Shown: piece by piece, positions 54,651 to 63,782 of the stretch
How the letters are laid out: each line of letters starts with the position of its first letter
Numbering within the stretch: the stretch's first letter is position 1
Assembly: GCF_902459725.1 (NCBI RefSeq)
Contig: NZ_CABPSH010000006.1
Coordinates: 170,478-234,477, forward strand
Direction of reading: 5' to 3'
DNA length: 64,000 nt
DNA from: Pandoraea eparura
Lineage (GTDB): Bacteria; Pseudomonadota; Gammaproteobacteria; Burkholderiales; Burkholderiaceae
Program-made: the position numbers and the translations under genes
The notes under the pieces: generated by a model
Databases searched by the model: none
What the model was told of the DNA's origin: nothing
The model's input: only the letters and a program-made list of their open reading frames with translations

Positions 54651-55970
54651 TTAAAGCGTGAAGATGCCGAGGGCGACACACGCGATCGTCATGACGACGG
54701 ATGCGCCGAACAGCAGCGGAAACGTGAATTTCTGATGGTCGGCCAAATCGATGCCGCACAGGCCGACCACCAGGAACGTGGCCGGCGTGAGCGGGCTCAC
54801 GGGGAAGCCTGTCGTCATCTGGCCAAGCAGAGCCGCCTGACCCACGTGCACGGCCGGCACGCCCAGTTGTCCGGCCACCTCGGCGATGACAGGCAGTACG
54901 CCGAAGTAAAACGAGTCGGGATCGAACAGCATGCTCAGCGGCATCGACAACAGGCCGAGCGCGACCGGAATGTGGCTGGCCATGTCAGGAGGCACGAAGC
55001 CGACGGCGGCTTGCGCCATCGCCTTGAGCATGCCGCTGCCCTGCATCACGCCGGTGAAGACCCCGGCGGCGAGCAGAATGCCGGCCATCATCAACGCCGC
55101 GCGAGCGTGCGCGTCGATGCGCTTGCGTTGCATGTCGACGTCCGGGTAATTGACCATCAGTGCCACGCACAGGCCGACCATGAACATGATCGCCGGCGGC
55201 AGCTTCTCGCCCATCACGACCATCGTGCCGAGCACGATCAGCGTGAGGATGATGTTGAACCAGAACAGCTTCGGACGGCGCAGTGCCTGCTGCTCCGGCG
55301 AGAGTTCACGCTTGGGCATCGGGATCGAACCGCTTGCGGAGGAAAGCCCGAGCCGCTTCTCTTCCCGGCGGCCGAGCCAGTAGGCCATGCCGAACACGAA
55401 GACCAACCCGATGGCCTGCACCGGAATCAACGGATTGAACAGGCTCGACACCGGCAGGTGGAGCGACGCCGATGCCCGGATCATGGGCCCGGTCCAGGGC
55501 AGGAAGTTGATGCCCGCGGCCATCGACACCGCGGCCGCGAGCACGCGGCGGTCCATGCCCAGACGGTCGTAGAGCGGGAGCATGGCCGGAATCGTCACGA
55601 GGAAGCACACGGCGCCGGAACCGTCGAGGTGGATCAGCAGGGCGAGCAGCGTCGTGCCCATGACGATGCGCGTGGGCCGGGTGCCGACGGCTTTCAGGAT
55701 GCGATCGATGATCGGGTCGAGCGTGCCCGCGTCGGTGATGGTGCCGAAGTACAGAATCGCAAAGACGAACATGCCGACGACCGGCGCGAGGCTCTTGAGG
55801 CCGTCGATGACGAACTTGCTGGTATGAAAGCCGAACCCGCCGATCAACGACGCCACGATCGGCACGATGATGAGCGCCACGAGTGGCGACATGCGTTTTG
55901 AAAGAATCGCGCCGAGCAGCACGACGATGGTAGCCAGCCCCAGTAATGGCAGCATGTGCTTGTCTCCCAT
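54651..55970 (-). CDS. CitMHS-family metal-carboxylate symporter
   Basis: 439 residues with about 12 membrane segments. LVALIIVPIVASLIGGFG, MFVFAILYFGTITDAGTLDPIIDRIL and HLDGSGAVCFLVTIPAMLPLYDRLGM, plus LFDPDSFYFGVLPVIAEVAG, match citrate-metal:proton symporters of the CitM type. The substrate may be citrate or another di/tricarboxylate complexed with a divalent metal. First gene of a three-gene minus-strand operon with the AtuA pair; the divergent LysR gene starts 84 bases upstream. Confidence 0.88.
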   Translation of the reverse strand: MGDKHMLPLLGLATIVVLLGAILSKRMSPLVALIIVPIVASLIGGFGFHTSKFVIDGLKSLAPVVGMFVFAILYFGTITDAGTLDPIIDRILKAVGTRPTRIVMGTTLLALLIHLDGSGAVCFLVTIPAMLPLYDRLGMDRRVLAAAVSMAAGINFLPWTGPMIRASASLHLPVSSLFNPLIPVQAIGLVFVFGMAYWLGRREEKRLGLSSASGSIPMPKRELSPEQQALRRPKLFWFNIILTLIVLGTMVVMGEKLPPAIMFMVGLCVALMVNYPDVDMQRKRIDAHARAALMMAGILLAAGVFTGVMQGSGMLKAMAQAAVGFVPPDMASHIPVALGLLSMPLSMLFDPDSFYFGVLPVIAEVAGQLGVPAVHVGQAALLGQMTTGFPVSPLTPATFLVVGLCGIDLADHQKFTFPLLFGASVVMTIACVALGIFTL

Positions 55971-56012
55971 GTTGTTTTTTGATGCGATCGAGCGTAAGTT
56001 CGAGGCGTTGAT

Positions 56013-56031
56013 AAATCAATTGAAATGATTT
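56013..56031. promoter_or_regulatory. LysR-type operator between the CitMHS gene and its regulator
   Basis: AAATCA-N7-TGATTT, a perfect 6-7-6 inverted repeat in an AT-rich 84-base divergent gap. It is 43 bases from the CitMHS start and 24 bases before the LysR ATG, a normal spacing for a LysR box. Confidence 0.6.
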
Positions 56032-56054
56032 GATCGCAGCAATCAATAAACATA

Positions 56055-56948
56055 ATGGATTTGAATCTACGAGACATTCGGGCGTTTATCGCGGTGGCGC
56101 AGACGGGCAGCTTCACGCGCGCGGCGTCGCGACTGCATTTGTCGCAGCCGGCATTGACTGTGCAGATCCGGCGGCTGGAGGAGACGGTCGGCGTGCGGCT
56201 GTTCGATCGCAACAGCCGCAATGTTGCGCTGACGCCGACGGGCCGCGAGCTACTGCCGTTGTTGCAGAAGTCGCTGCATGACATGGAGCACGTGCTGATC
56301 GATGCCCGTGCGCTCGGCGACGGGTCGAGCGGCACGGTGCGGATTGCCTGTTTGCCGACGTTTGCGGCGAGTGTGCTGCCGGAGTTGATCCAGCAGGTGA
56401 AGGCAGCGGTACCGCGCGCCGGTTTTCACGTGAGAGATGCGGTGGCGGGCGTGGTCGAGACGCTGGTGCGTCACGAAGAGGTCGATATCGGCCTGACGGG
56501 CGGCGAGTTGAGCGACGCGGAGATCGACGTGCTGTACGCGGGCGCCGATCAACTGGTGGCGGTGCTGCCGGCGGGACATGCGTTTGCGCGACGCAAACGC
56601 GTATCGCTGACGGATCTCGCCAGCGTGCCCCTGGTGCTGACGGCGCAAGGCACCAGTGTGAGAGCGGTGGTGGACGGCGCGTTCACGAGCGGCGGGTGCG
56701 CACCGGAAATTGCCTGCGAGCCGACGTATATGATGACGGCCGTCGCCATGGTCCGCGCGGGACTCGGGGTGACCATCCTGCCGGCGTCGGCTCGGGAAGT
56801 CAGAGCGGAGCCGGAATTGCGGGTTCGCCCGATCGATCACGACGCGTTCCTGCGACCCATCGCGTTGATCAAAAAGCGCGGGAGAACGTTACCTCCCATC
56901 ACGCAAACGTTTGTGGCGATGTTGTTGGAGCGGTTGGCGCCGGGGTAG
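56055..56948 (+). CDS. LysR family transcriptional regulator
   Basis: 297 residues. HTH: LRDIRAFIAVAQTGSFTRAASRLHLSQPALTVQIRRLEETVGVRLFDRNSRNVALTPTG, then an effector domain with LSDAEIDVLYAGADQLVAVLPAGHAF. It is divergent from the CitMHS-AtuA operon with the palindromic site between, and is the likely activator of it. The inducer cannot be deduced. Confidence 0.88.
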   Translation: MDLNLRDIRAFIAVAQTGSFTRAASRLHLSQPALTVQIRRLEETVGVRLFDRNSRNVALTPTGRELLPLLQKSLHDMEHVLIDARALGDGSSGTVRIACLPTFAASVLPELIQQVKAAVPRAGFHVRDAVAGVVETLVRHEEVDIGLTGGELSDAEIDVLYAGADQLVAVLPAGHAFARRKRVSLTDLASVPLVLTAQGTSVRAVVDGAFTSGGCAPEIACEPTYMMTAVAMVRAGLGVTILPASAREVRAEPELRVRPIDHDAFLRPIALIKKRGRTLPPITQTFVAMLLERLAPG

Positions 56949-57067
56949 GGGGCCGGCGTGAGCCCCCGGCGCGCGAGAGGACCTTGAGCAATCATCCGCA
57001 TCCAACTACCGCGCCTCGCAGCATCGCATTTCGGTTCAGCGTTGAACGCAACCCATGAACTCATCAC

Positions 57068-58270
57068 TCACCAATTCGTCTCGCGCTCCGGCGTCGCGGT
57101 GATCTTGTGGATGGAGAGATCGGCGCCGTAATATTCCTGTTCGTCGTCGAGCCGCAGGCCTACGAAGCGTTTGATCACGCCGTACACGACATAGCCGCCG
57201 GCGAAAGCGATCGCCACGCCCATCGCGGTCCCGGCGAGCTGCGCGAGGAAGCTCACACCGCCCACGCCCCCGAGCGCCGTCTGTCCGAAAATGCCGGCGG
57301 CCACGCCGCCCCACACGCCGCACACGCCGTGCAACGGCCACACGCCGAGCACGTCGTCGATGCGCAGACGGTTCTGCGTCACCGTGAACAGCCACACGAA
57401 CAAACCGCCCGCCACCGCGCCGACGACCAGTGCGCCCAGCGGATGCATCACGTCCGAGCCCGCACACACGGCCACGAGTCCCGCGAGCGGACCGTTGTGG
57501 ATGAAGCCGGGATCGTCCTTGCCGACCCACATCGCGACGAGCGTGCCGCCCACCATGGCCATGAGCGAATTCACGGCGACCAGCCCCGAAATGCCGCCCA
57601 CGCGCTGCGCACTCATGACGTTGAAGCCGAACCAGCCGACGATCAGAATCCACGCGCCAAGCGCCAGGAACGGAATCGACGACGGCGGATGCGCGGCCAC
57701 TTGTCCCTGGCCGTTATAGCGCCCCCGGCGCGCGCCGAGGTGCAGCACCGCGGCCAGCCCGATCCAGCCGCCCACGGCATGCACCACCACCGAACCCGCG
57801 AAATCGTGGAACGGTGCGCCCAGCGCATGCGTGAACCAGTCCTGAACCCCCAGATGGCCGTTCCAGGCGATGCCCTCGAAGAACGGATAAATCACGCCGA
57901 CGAGGAAGAACGTCGCCACCGACTGCGGATGAAACTTGGCCCGCTCGGCAATGCCGCCCGACACGATGGCGGGAATCGCCGCCGCGAACGTCAGCAGGAA
58001 GAAAAAGCGAACCAGCGCGTAGCCGTTGTGCTCGGAGAGCACCGTGGCACTCGACCAGAAATCGACGCCGTACGCGAGCGGATAGCCGATGAAGAAATAG
58101 GCGAGACCCGAGACCGCGAAGTCGGTCAGGATCTTGACGAGGGCATTGACCTGATTCTTCTTTCGAACCGTGCCGAGTTCGAGAAATGCAAAGCCAGCGT
58201 GCATGGCAAGCACCAGGATCGCGCCGAGCAAAAGGAACAGCACGTCCCCGGGTGTATTGGAATTGGGCAT
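57068..58270 (-). CDS. amt: ammonium transporter (Amt)
   Basis: 400 residues from the ATG at 58270; a longer frame upstream is AT-rich and unlikely. About 11 membrane segments. Twin-His pore positions are visible: VVVHAVGGWIGLAA and HGVCGVWGG. Other family blocks: FAFLELGTVRKKNQVNALVKIL, FHDFAGSVVVHAVGG and VGKDDPGFIHNGPLAGLVAVCAG. It moves ammonium across the inner membrane. There is no glnK next to it, which is common for second copies. The C-terminal tail (LRLDDEQEYYGADLSIHKITATPERETNW) is Amt-typical. Confidence 0.92.
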   Translation of the reverse strand: MPNSNTPGDVLFLLLGAILVLAMHAGFAFLELGTVRKKNQVNALVKILTDFAVSGLAYFFIGYPLAYGVDFWSSATVLSEHNGYALVRFFFLLTFAAAIPAIVSGGIAERAKFHPQSVATFFLVGVIYPFFEGIAWNGHLGVQDWFTHALGAPFHDFAGSVVVHAVGGWIGLAAVLHLGARRGRYNGQGQVAAHPPSSIPFLALGAWILIVGWFGFNVMSAQRVGGISGLVAVNSLMAMVGGTLVAMWVGKDDPGFIHNGPLAGLVAVCAGSDVMHPLGALVVGAVAGGLFVWLFTVTQNRLRIDDVLGVWPLHGVCGVWGGVAAGIFGQTALGGVGGVSFLAQLAGTAMGVAIAFAGGYVVYGVIKRFVGLRLDDEQEYYGADLSIHKITATPERETNW

Positions 58271-58653
58271 GAATGTGCTCTTTTGGTGCAAACATGAAGA
58301 AGAGTGATGATACGCAAGAGTGATGCCAGGTGTTTTCAATTCATTGATTTTTATTGATGTTTTGTCTGGCGATATGGTGTTTGCCGTGCCGAGTTGCACG
58401 TTCATGGTGCCGAGAGGCAAACCCATGTGCGAAGTCCGTGCATCGATGCGAGCTTGGGGGTACCGAAAAACTTGGAAAGGGCGCGCGACCTTTCAGGCGG
58501 TGCGTCACGTGAACGCGCGGTATAGAATCTGACGGTCTCGCGCGGCCATGCGCCTGCCCGGTGTCGGTGATGCCGGGCCGCAGGCCACGCCACCATGCGA
58601 CGACAACCAGACCGACATCAGCGCCATCACGCGCAAATCACTGAGGAAATCCG
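58271..58653. other. 383-base divergent gap, promoters presumed
   Basis: The left part (58305-58390) is AT-rich and probably holds the ammonium transporter promoter on the minus strand. TATAGA at 58521-58526 is a candidate -10 for the small monooxygenase gene at 58654, without a good -35. No gene is supported. Confidence 0.4.
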
Positions 58654-58953
58654 ATGATCTTTGAAATTGCCCAGATCGAAGTGAAGCCCGGCACCGAAGC
58701 CGCGTTCGAGCAAGGTGTCGCCAAGGCTGCGCCGTTGTTCAAGGGCTCGAAAGGCTGCCACGGCATGCGTCTGCTCAAGTCCATTGAGCAGCCGACGCAT
58801 TACAGCCTCGTCGTGACGTGGGAAACCCTCGAAGACCATACGGTCCACTTCCGCAACTCGGAAGCGTTCCAGCAATGGCGTGCGCTGGTGAGCGACTGTT
58901 TCGCGGCGCCGCCGAACGTGGGCCACGTCACGGAAGTGTTGATCGGCTTCTAA
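58654..58953 (+). CDS. antibiotic biosynthesis monooxygenase (ABM) family protein
   Basis: 99 residues, a dimeric alpha/beta-barrel fold: MIFEIAQIEVKPGTEAAFEQG, GCHGMRLLKSIEQPTHYSLVVTWETLEDHTVHFRNSEAFQQWRA. Such small proteins act as monooxygenases, isomerases or heme-degrading enzymes; the specific role cannot be told. GAGGAA lies seven bases upstream of the ATG. It stands alone, followed by the nine-fold tandem repeat. Confidence 0.82.
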   Translation: MIFEIAQIEVKPGTEAAFEQGVAKAAPLFKGSKGCHGMRLLKSIEQPTHYSLVVTWETLEDHTVHFRNSEAFQQWRALVSDCFAAPPNVGHVTEVLIGF

Positions 58954-58972
58954 GGGCGGCGGGCAGCAACAC

Positions 58973-59053
58973 GGCAACACAGGCAACACAGGCAACACAG
59001 GCAACACAGGCAACACAGGCAACACAGGCAACACAGGCAACACAGGCAACACA
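58973..59053. repeat. nine perfect tandem copies of a 9-bp unit (GGCAACACA)
   Basis: Nine head-to-tail copies of GGCAACACA with no mismatches, from 20 bases after the ABM gene stop. One further partial copy precedes it. Perfect short tandem arrays change copy number readily, so this is a possible VNTR locus. It is not within a supported gene. Confidence 0.95.
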
Positions 59054-59198
59054 GGCGGTGAGGGAGCGTGTTTCCCTCGCCGCTTTTGTCTTTCACGGGG
59101 TGGTGAGAGGTCGGTCGAACCTAGGGTTAACTCGGTGGGGAATGCTCAAAGTTTTCAGATAACATGCAAACCAGAAAATTATCGGATGACAAGACAGG

Positions 59199-59930
59199 AT
59201 GACGACGAAGCCCAGAACCCTGACCGAGCAGGTTGCGCAGCAGTTGCAGGACGCGATCCGGCAGGGGGCCTATCCGATCGGCACCAAGCTGCCGACCGGC
59301 AAGCAACTGGCCGAGACGTATGGCGTGAGCCCGGCCGTGATTCGCGAAGTGACGGAGCGTCTGCGTTCGCAAGGGTTGATCGACAGCCGGCAAGGCGCAG
59401 GCGTGACGGTGAAGGCGCGCACGCCGTCGAGCGGCTTTCAGGTGCCGGCCGGGGAGGACGCCGCCGATCTCGCGAGCGTCTACGAGCTGCGTCTCGATCT
59501 GGAGAGCACGGCCGCCGCGCTCGCCGCCGTTCGTCATACCGACGACGACATTCGCCGGCTTGCCGACATCCTGGAGAAGCTTGAGACGAATCTGTATCAC
59601 GCCGACAACGGCGTGGAGTACGACACCGCGTTTCACGCGGCGATTGCGCGTGCCACGCACAACCGTTATTACGCCGACCTTCTGCAATATCTGAACCTGC
59701 AAATGCGACAGGTCGTGCAAGCGGCGCGCTCGAACACGCTACGCCATGAGGGACTCGCCGCGCAGGTGCATCAGGAACACGTGGCGGTGTTCAACGCCAT
59801 CAAGGCGCGTGACCCGCTGCTGGCACGCGCGGCGTCGCTCTCGCATCTGTTGCGCGCCTCCGCGCGCCTCGGGCTGACGTTGCCCGAGCGCGACATCATT
59901 ACCGGCGCGATCGCGCCGACCCGCGCCTGA
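59199..59930 (+). CDS. GntR/FadR-type transcriptional regulator (FCD domain)
   Basis: 243 residues. Winged helix: LTEQVAQQLQDAIRQGAYPIGTKLPTGKQLAETYGVSPAVIREVTERLRSQGLIDSRQGAG; FCD domain from about residue 95 (YELRLDLESTAAALAAVRHTDDDIRRLADIL, YDTAFHAAIARATHNRYYADLL, and a QVHQEHVAVFNAIKARD metal His). These repressors respond to organic acids. It heads a plus-strand operon with a flavin oxidase, an amidohydrolase and an MFS transporter, and most likely represses it. The AT-rich leader (59150-59190) probably holds promoter and operator. Confidence 0.88.
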   Translation: MTTKPRTLTEQVAQQLQDAIRQGAYPIGTKLPTGKQLAETYGVSPAVIREVTERLRSQGLIDSRQGAGVTVKARTPSSGFQVPAGEDAADLASVYELRLDLESTAAALAAVRHTDDDIRRLADILEKLETNLYHADNGVEYDTAFHAAIARATHNRYYADLLQYLNLQMRQVVQAARSNTLRHEGLAAQVHQEHVAVFNAIKARDPLLARAASLSHLLRASARLGLTLPERDIITGAIAPTRA

Positions 59931-59980
59931 CCCGTCGTCAGATGCCACCTTCCGCAACTTAACCCCCGACGCGCGACCCT

Positions 59981-61393
59981 ATGACCCTCACTGCTTTCGC
60001 CCAACGCCTTGTCGACGCTGTCGGTGCCGATTGCGTTTTCACGTCCGCCGACGACGTCGCGCCATGGCTCGCCGACTGGCGCGGCATGTATCGCGGCAAT
60101 GCCCAGGCGGTCGTGCGTCCGCGCACGACGGAAGACGTCGCGAAGATTCTCGCGCTATGTCAGAGCACGGGTACGCCGGTCGTGCCGCGTGGCGGCAATA
60201 CGGGGCTGTGCGGTGGTGCCACGCCCGACGCGTCCACGCAGAACGTGGTGCTCAGCCTCGATCGCATGAACACCGTGCGCAGTCTGGACACCATCGCGAA
60301 CACGCTGGTCGCCGAGGCCGGCTGCATTCTCGAAGACTTGCAACGCGCCGCGCGCGACGCAAACCGCCTGCTGCCGCTCAGTCTTGCAGCCGAGGGTTCG
60401 TGTCAGCTCGGCGGCAATCTCGCCACCAACGCCGGCGGCGTGAACGTGGTGCGCTACGGCATGACGCGCGAACTGGTGCTGGGCGTTGAGGCTGTGCTGC
60501 CGAACGGCGAGATACTGCATGGCCTGCGCACCCTGCGCAAGGACAACACCGGTTATGACCTCAAACAATTGCTCATTGGCTCGGAAGGCACGCTCGGCGT
60601 GATCACCGCCGCGGCGTTGCGGCTGTATGCGCCGACTCCCGTGCGCCAGGTGGTGATTGCCGCGGTGACGTCGCCACGTCAGGCGCTGGCCTTGTATGAA
60701 TTGCTGTTCGCGGCATGCGGCCCGCGCATGCAGGCGTTCGAGTTCTTTACGGGCGAGTGCGTCGATTTGGTGATGGCGCATGTGCCCGATGTGCGTGCGC
60801 CATTCGGCGAGCGGCACCCTGGCTATGTGCTGATCGAACTGGCCGACACCACAGACGAGCAGGCGCTGGCCGCCTTGCTGGAGCGCGTGATCGAGACGGC
60901 CATCGAGCGCGATCTGTGTGCCGACGCCGTGGTGTCGTCCACGCTGGGGCAGGTGGAGGCGATGTGGAAGTTGCGCGAGGAGATCTCCGAGGCGCAGCGC
61001 GCGGACGGACCGCACCTCAAGCATGACGTCTCGCTCCCCATCGAAGCCATTCCGGATTTCATGACGAGCGCCGAAGCGCGTGTGCGGCGCGTGTGCCCGC
61101 AGGTGCGTCCCTTCATCTTCGGGCATTTCGGCGATGGCAATCTGCATTACAACCTGTCGCGCCCCGCGGGCGAGGCGACGGACTTCATGGCGAAGCACGG
61201 CGAGGCGATCACTGCCGAAGTGCTCGACGAAGTGGCGCGTTATGGCGGCAGCATCAGTGCCGAGCACGGCATCGGGCAGCTCAAGCGCGCGTCCTTCGCG
61301 AAGTACAAGTCGCCGCTGGAGTTGCGGCTGATGCGCGAAATCAAGGCCGTGTTCGATCCGGCCGGCATCATGAATCCGGGCAAGTTGCTGTAA
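59981..61393 (+). CDS. FAD-linked 2-hydroxyacid dehydrogenase (GlcD/D-lactate dehydrogenase type)
   Basis: 470 residues. An N-terminal PCMH FAD domain with VVPRGGNTGLCGGATPDA and NLATNAGGVNVVRYGMTRE, and a C-terminal FAD-oxidase cap with FGHFGDGNLHYNLSRP (HxGDGNxH) and SAEHGIGQLKRASF. Typical substrates are D-lactate, glycolate or D-2-hydroxyglutarate. Electrons may pass to an electron-transfer flavoprotein, and etfB lies only a few genes on. Second gene of the GntR operon, 50 bases after the regulator. No Shine-Dalgarno is obvious. Confidence 0.88.
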   Translation: MTLTAFAQRLVDAVGADCVFTSADDVAPWLADWRGMYRGNAQAVVRPRTTEDVAKILALCQSTGTPVVPRGGNTGLCGGATPDASTQNVVLSLDRMNTVRSLDTIANTLVAEAGCILEDLQRAARDANRLLPLSLAAEGSCQLGGNLATNAGGVNVVRYGMTRELVLGVEAVLPNGEILHGLRTLRKDNTGYDLKQLLIGSEGTLGVITAAALRLYAPTPVRQVVIAAVTSPRQALALYELLFAACGPRMQAFEFFTGECVDLVMAHVPDVRAPFGERHPGYVLIELADTTDEQALAALLERVIETAIERDLCADAVVSSTLGQVEAMWKLREEISEAQRADGPHLKHDVSLPIEAIPDFMTSAEARVRRVCPQVRPFIFGHFGDGNLHYNLSRPAGEATDFMAKHGEAITAEVLDEVARYGGSISAEHGIGQLKRASFAKYKSPLELRLMREIKAVFDPAGIMNPGKLL

Positions 61394-61497
61394 GCGTCTG
61401 CTTGATTGACGTGTGCCGGTGTGCCCGGCGCTCGACCTGTTTTCCCCGAGTGCGCCCGATGTTCCGGGCGTCGCCTCGCATTCCTTGAGGAGTCGAT

Positions 61498-62388
61498 ATG
61501 ATTGCCACCCCCGCCGCCGGCGCGCCGCTGTGCCTCGGCCCGCTGCCGGAGATCGATCCGCCGTCGTTCGTGGTGCCGTTCGGCGCGGTCGACACGCACG
61601 CGCACGTGATCGCGGCGAGCGACGCGTACCCGATGGTGCCCGAGCGCAGCTATACGCCGCCCCCCGCGCCCGAAGACAAGTATCTCGCCATGCTCGATGC
61701 CACCGGCATGACCTACGGCGTGCTTGTGCAAATCAGCGTCTATGGCACGGATAACCGTTACCTGCTCGAGACGTTGCGCCGTCATCCCGACCGTCTGCGC
61801 GGTATCGCGGTGGTCTCGCCGGACGTGACCGACGCCGAACTCGAGGCGATGCACGCGGCGGGCGTTCGCGGGTTGCGCATCAACGTGCTGTTCGGTGGCG
61901 GCATCGGCTTCATGGCGATGGAAACGCTCGCGCATCGCATCAAGGACCTGGGCTGGCACATGCAGTTCCTGATGGACGTGAACGCGCTGCCCGAGCTCAT
62001 GCCGCGCATGACGAAGCTGCCGGTGCCGGGCATCGTCGATCACATGGGACACACGCCGGTGGCGCAAGGGCTCGACGCTCCGGGCTTCTCCGCACTGCGC
62101 GCGCTCGTGCGCGATCACGGGTACTGGGTGAAGCTCTCGGGCGCCTATCGCATCAGCGAGCGTTTTCCGACATTCGAGGACGTCACGCCGTTTGCGCAAG
62201 CGCTGATCGAAGACGCCCCCGATCGCATGGTCTGGGGCAGCGACTGGCCGCATGTGTCGCTCACGCGCATGCCGAACACCGGTGCGTTGCGCAATCTGTT
62301 GCCGCTGTGGGCGCCCGACGCCGACACGCGCCGCCGCATTCTCGTGGACAACCCGGCGCGACTTTACGGATTTCCGGCGGCGGCGTGA
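61498..62388 (+). CDS. amidohydrolase family TIM-barrel hydrolase (2-pyrone-4,6-dicarboxylate lactonase-like)
   Basis: 296 residues. A DTHAHVI metal motif near residue 31, GIAVVSPDVTDAELEAMHAAGVRGLRIN, VDHMGHTPV and VWGSDWPH near the C-terminus, matching the amidohydrolase_2 group that includes 2-pyrone-4,6-dicarboxylate hydrolase and D-galactarolactone isomerase. The gene is 104 bases after the oxidase, with a GAGGAG site before the ATG. Likely hydrolyses a lactone or related acid in the same catabolic route as the oxidase. Confidence 0.85.
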   Translation: MIATPAAGAPLCLGPLPEIDPPSFVVPFGAVDTHAHVIAASDAYPMVPERSYTPPPAPEDKYLAMLDATGMTYGVLVQISVYGTDNRYLLETLRRHPDRLRGIAVVSPDVTDAELEAMHAAGVRGLRINVLFGGGIGFMAMETLAHRIKDLGWHMQFLMDVNALPELMPRMTKLPVPGIVDHMGHTPVAQGLDAPGFSALRALVRDHGYWVKLSGAYRISERFPTFEDVTPFAQALIEDAPDRMVWGSDWPHVSLTRMPNTGALRNLLPLWAPDADTRRRILVDNPARLYGFPAAA

Positions 62389-62478
62389 CGGATTGACCTC
62401 GCCGGCATTGTCGGGCGCATCGCGCGCCCGCGTACAAACCTCACTTCAAAGCACTTCAAAACGTCAGGAGGAGACAAG

Positions 62479-63708
62479 ATGGACTGGTATCGGCAGATGA
62501 ACAAAACCGAGCGGCGCACGTTTGTCGCGGCGTTCGGCGGCTGGGCGCTCGATGCGCTCGACTTCATGGTATTTACCTTCGTCATCACGACGTTGATCAC
62601 CGTCTTCCAGATCGACAAGGCGCAGGCCGGCATGCTGGCCACCGTGACCCTGTTGTTCTCGGCCATCGGTGGGTGGCTGGCGGGCGTGCTCGCCGACCGC
62701 TTCGGGCGCGTGCGCATTCTGCAAGCCACGATCCTGTGGTTCTCGATTTGCACGGTCCTGATCGGCTTCGCGCAGAACTTCGAGCAGATATTCGTGTTGC
62801 GCGCGTTGCAGGGGTTGGGCTTTGGCGGCGAGTGGGCGGTGGGGTCGGTGCTCATGGGCGAGATCGTGCGCACCGAGTATCGCGGGCGCGCCGTCGGCAC
62901 GGTGCAAAGCGGCTGGGCCATTGGCTGGGCGGTGGCGGCGCTGTGCTACACGGCGTCGTTCTCGCTGCTGCCCGAGACGTATGCCTGGCGCGTGCTGTTC
63001 TGGATTGGTGTGATCCCGGCGCTGTTCGTGCTCTTCATTCGAAAGAACGTGCCGGAACCGGCGCTGTTCGAGCGCACGCGCAAGCAGGAGGCGTCCTCGG
63101 CCAGACGCACCTCGGCCTGGGCGATTTTCTCGCCGTCGCTCATCAAGACCACGGCGCTTGCCGCGCTGCTGTGTACCGGCGTGCAGGGTGGCTACTACGC
63201 CGTGACGACGTGGTTGCCCACGTTCCTGAAGACTGAGCGTCATCTGTCGGTCATCGGTACCGGCGGCTATTTGCTCGTGATCATTCTCGGATCGTTCGTC
63301 GGCTACCTGACGGGCGCCTATCTGACTGACCGACTGGGACGTCGCGCCAACCTGCTGATTTTTGCCGTGCTCTCAGGCGTGACCATCTACGCCTATACGC
63401 AGTTGCAACTGAGCAATGACCAGATGCTGTTCCTCGGCTTCCCGCTGGGGTTTGCGGCGTCGGGCATTTTCAGTGGCATGGGCGCTTACCTGACCGAGTT
63501 GTTTCCATCGGCGGTGCGCGCCAACGGGCAGGGATTCACGTACAACTTCGGTCGCGGCTTCGGTGCGCTGTTCCCGAGTCTGGTCGGCTATTTGGCCAAG
63601 ACCAGCGGGCTTGGCGCGGCCATCGGCATGTTTGCCGGCGGCGCCTATCTGGTCGTGTTGATCACCGCCTTGTTGTTGCCTGAGACGAAAGGGCGCGAGA
63701 TCGAGTAA
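62479..63708 (+). CDS. MFS transporter (aromatic/carboxylic acid symporter type)
   Basis: 409 residues, 12 membrane segments. [22 protein letters not shown] at the N-terminus and the loop motif [18 protein letters not shown], with [16 protein letters not shown] and [19 protein letters not shown], match the AAHS/SHS carboxylate transporters. Last gene before etfB; probably imports the substrate for the oxidase-amidohydrolase pair. CAGGAGGAG sits just upstream of the ATG, a strong ribosome site. Confidence 0.87.
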   Translation: MDWYRQMNKTERRTFVAAFGGWALDALDFMVFTFVITTLITVFQIDKAQAGMLATVTLLFSAIGGWLAGVLADRFGRVRILQATILWFSICTVLIGFAQNFEQIFVLRALQGLGFGGEWAVGSVLMGEIVRTEYRGRAVGTVQSGWAIGWAVAALCYTASFSLLPETYAWRVLFWIGVIPALFVLFIRKNVPEPALFERTRKQEASSARRTSAWAIFSPSLIKTTALAALLCTGVQGGYYAVTTWLPTFLKTERHLSVIGTGGYLLVIILGSFVGYLTGAYLTDRLGRRANLLIFAVLSGVTIYAYTQLQLSNDQMLFLGFPLGFAASGIFSGMGAYLTELFPSAVRANGQGFTYNFGRGFGALFPSLVGYLAKTSGLGAAIGMFAGGAYLVVLITALLLPETKGREIE

Positions 63709-63782
63709 GGTCGTACGTTCCCGGGGGCGAGAGTGGTCGTCGTGGCCCGCCGCCCGGGGTTTCTGAATCAAGGGAGTTCCGC

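Noticed and set aside
58627..59052. Minus-strand frame with repeated Leu-Pro-Val
   Set aside because: Produced by the 9-bp tandem repeat and antisense to the small monooxygenase gene; no ribosome site or known counterpart.
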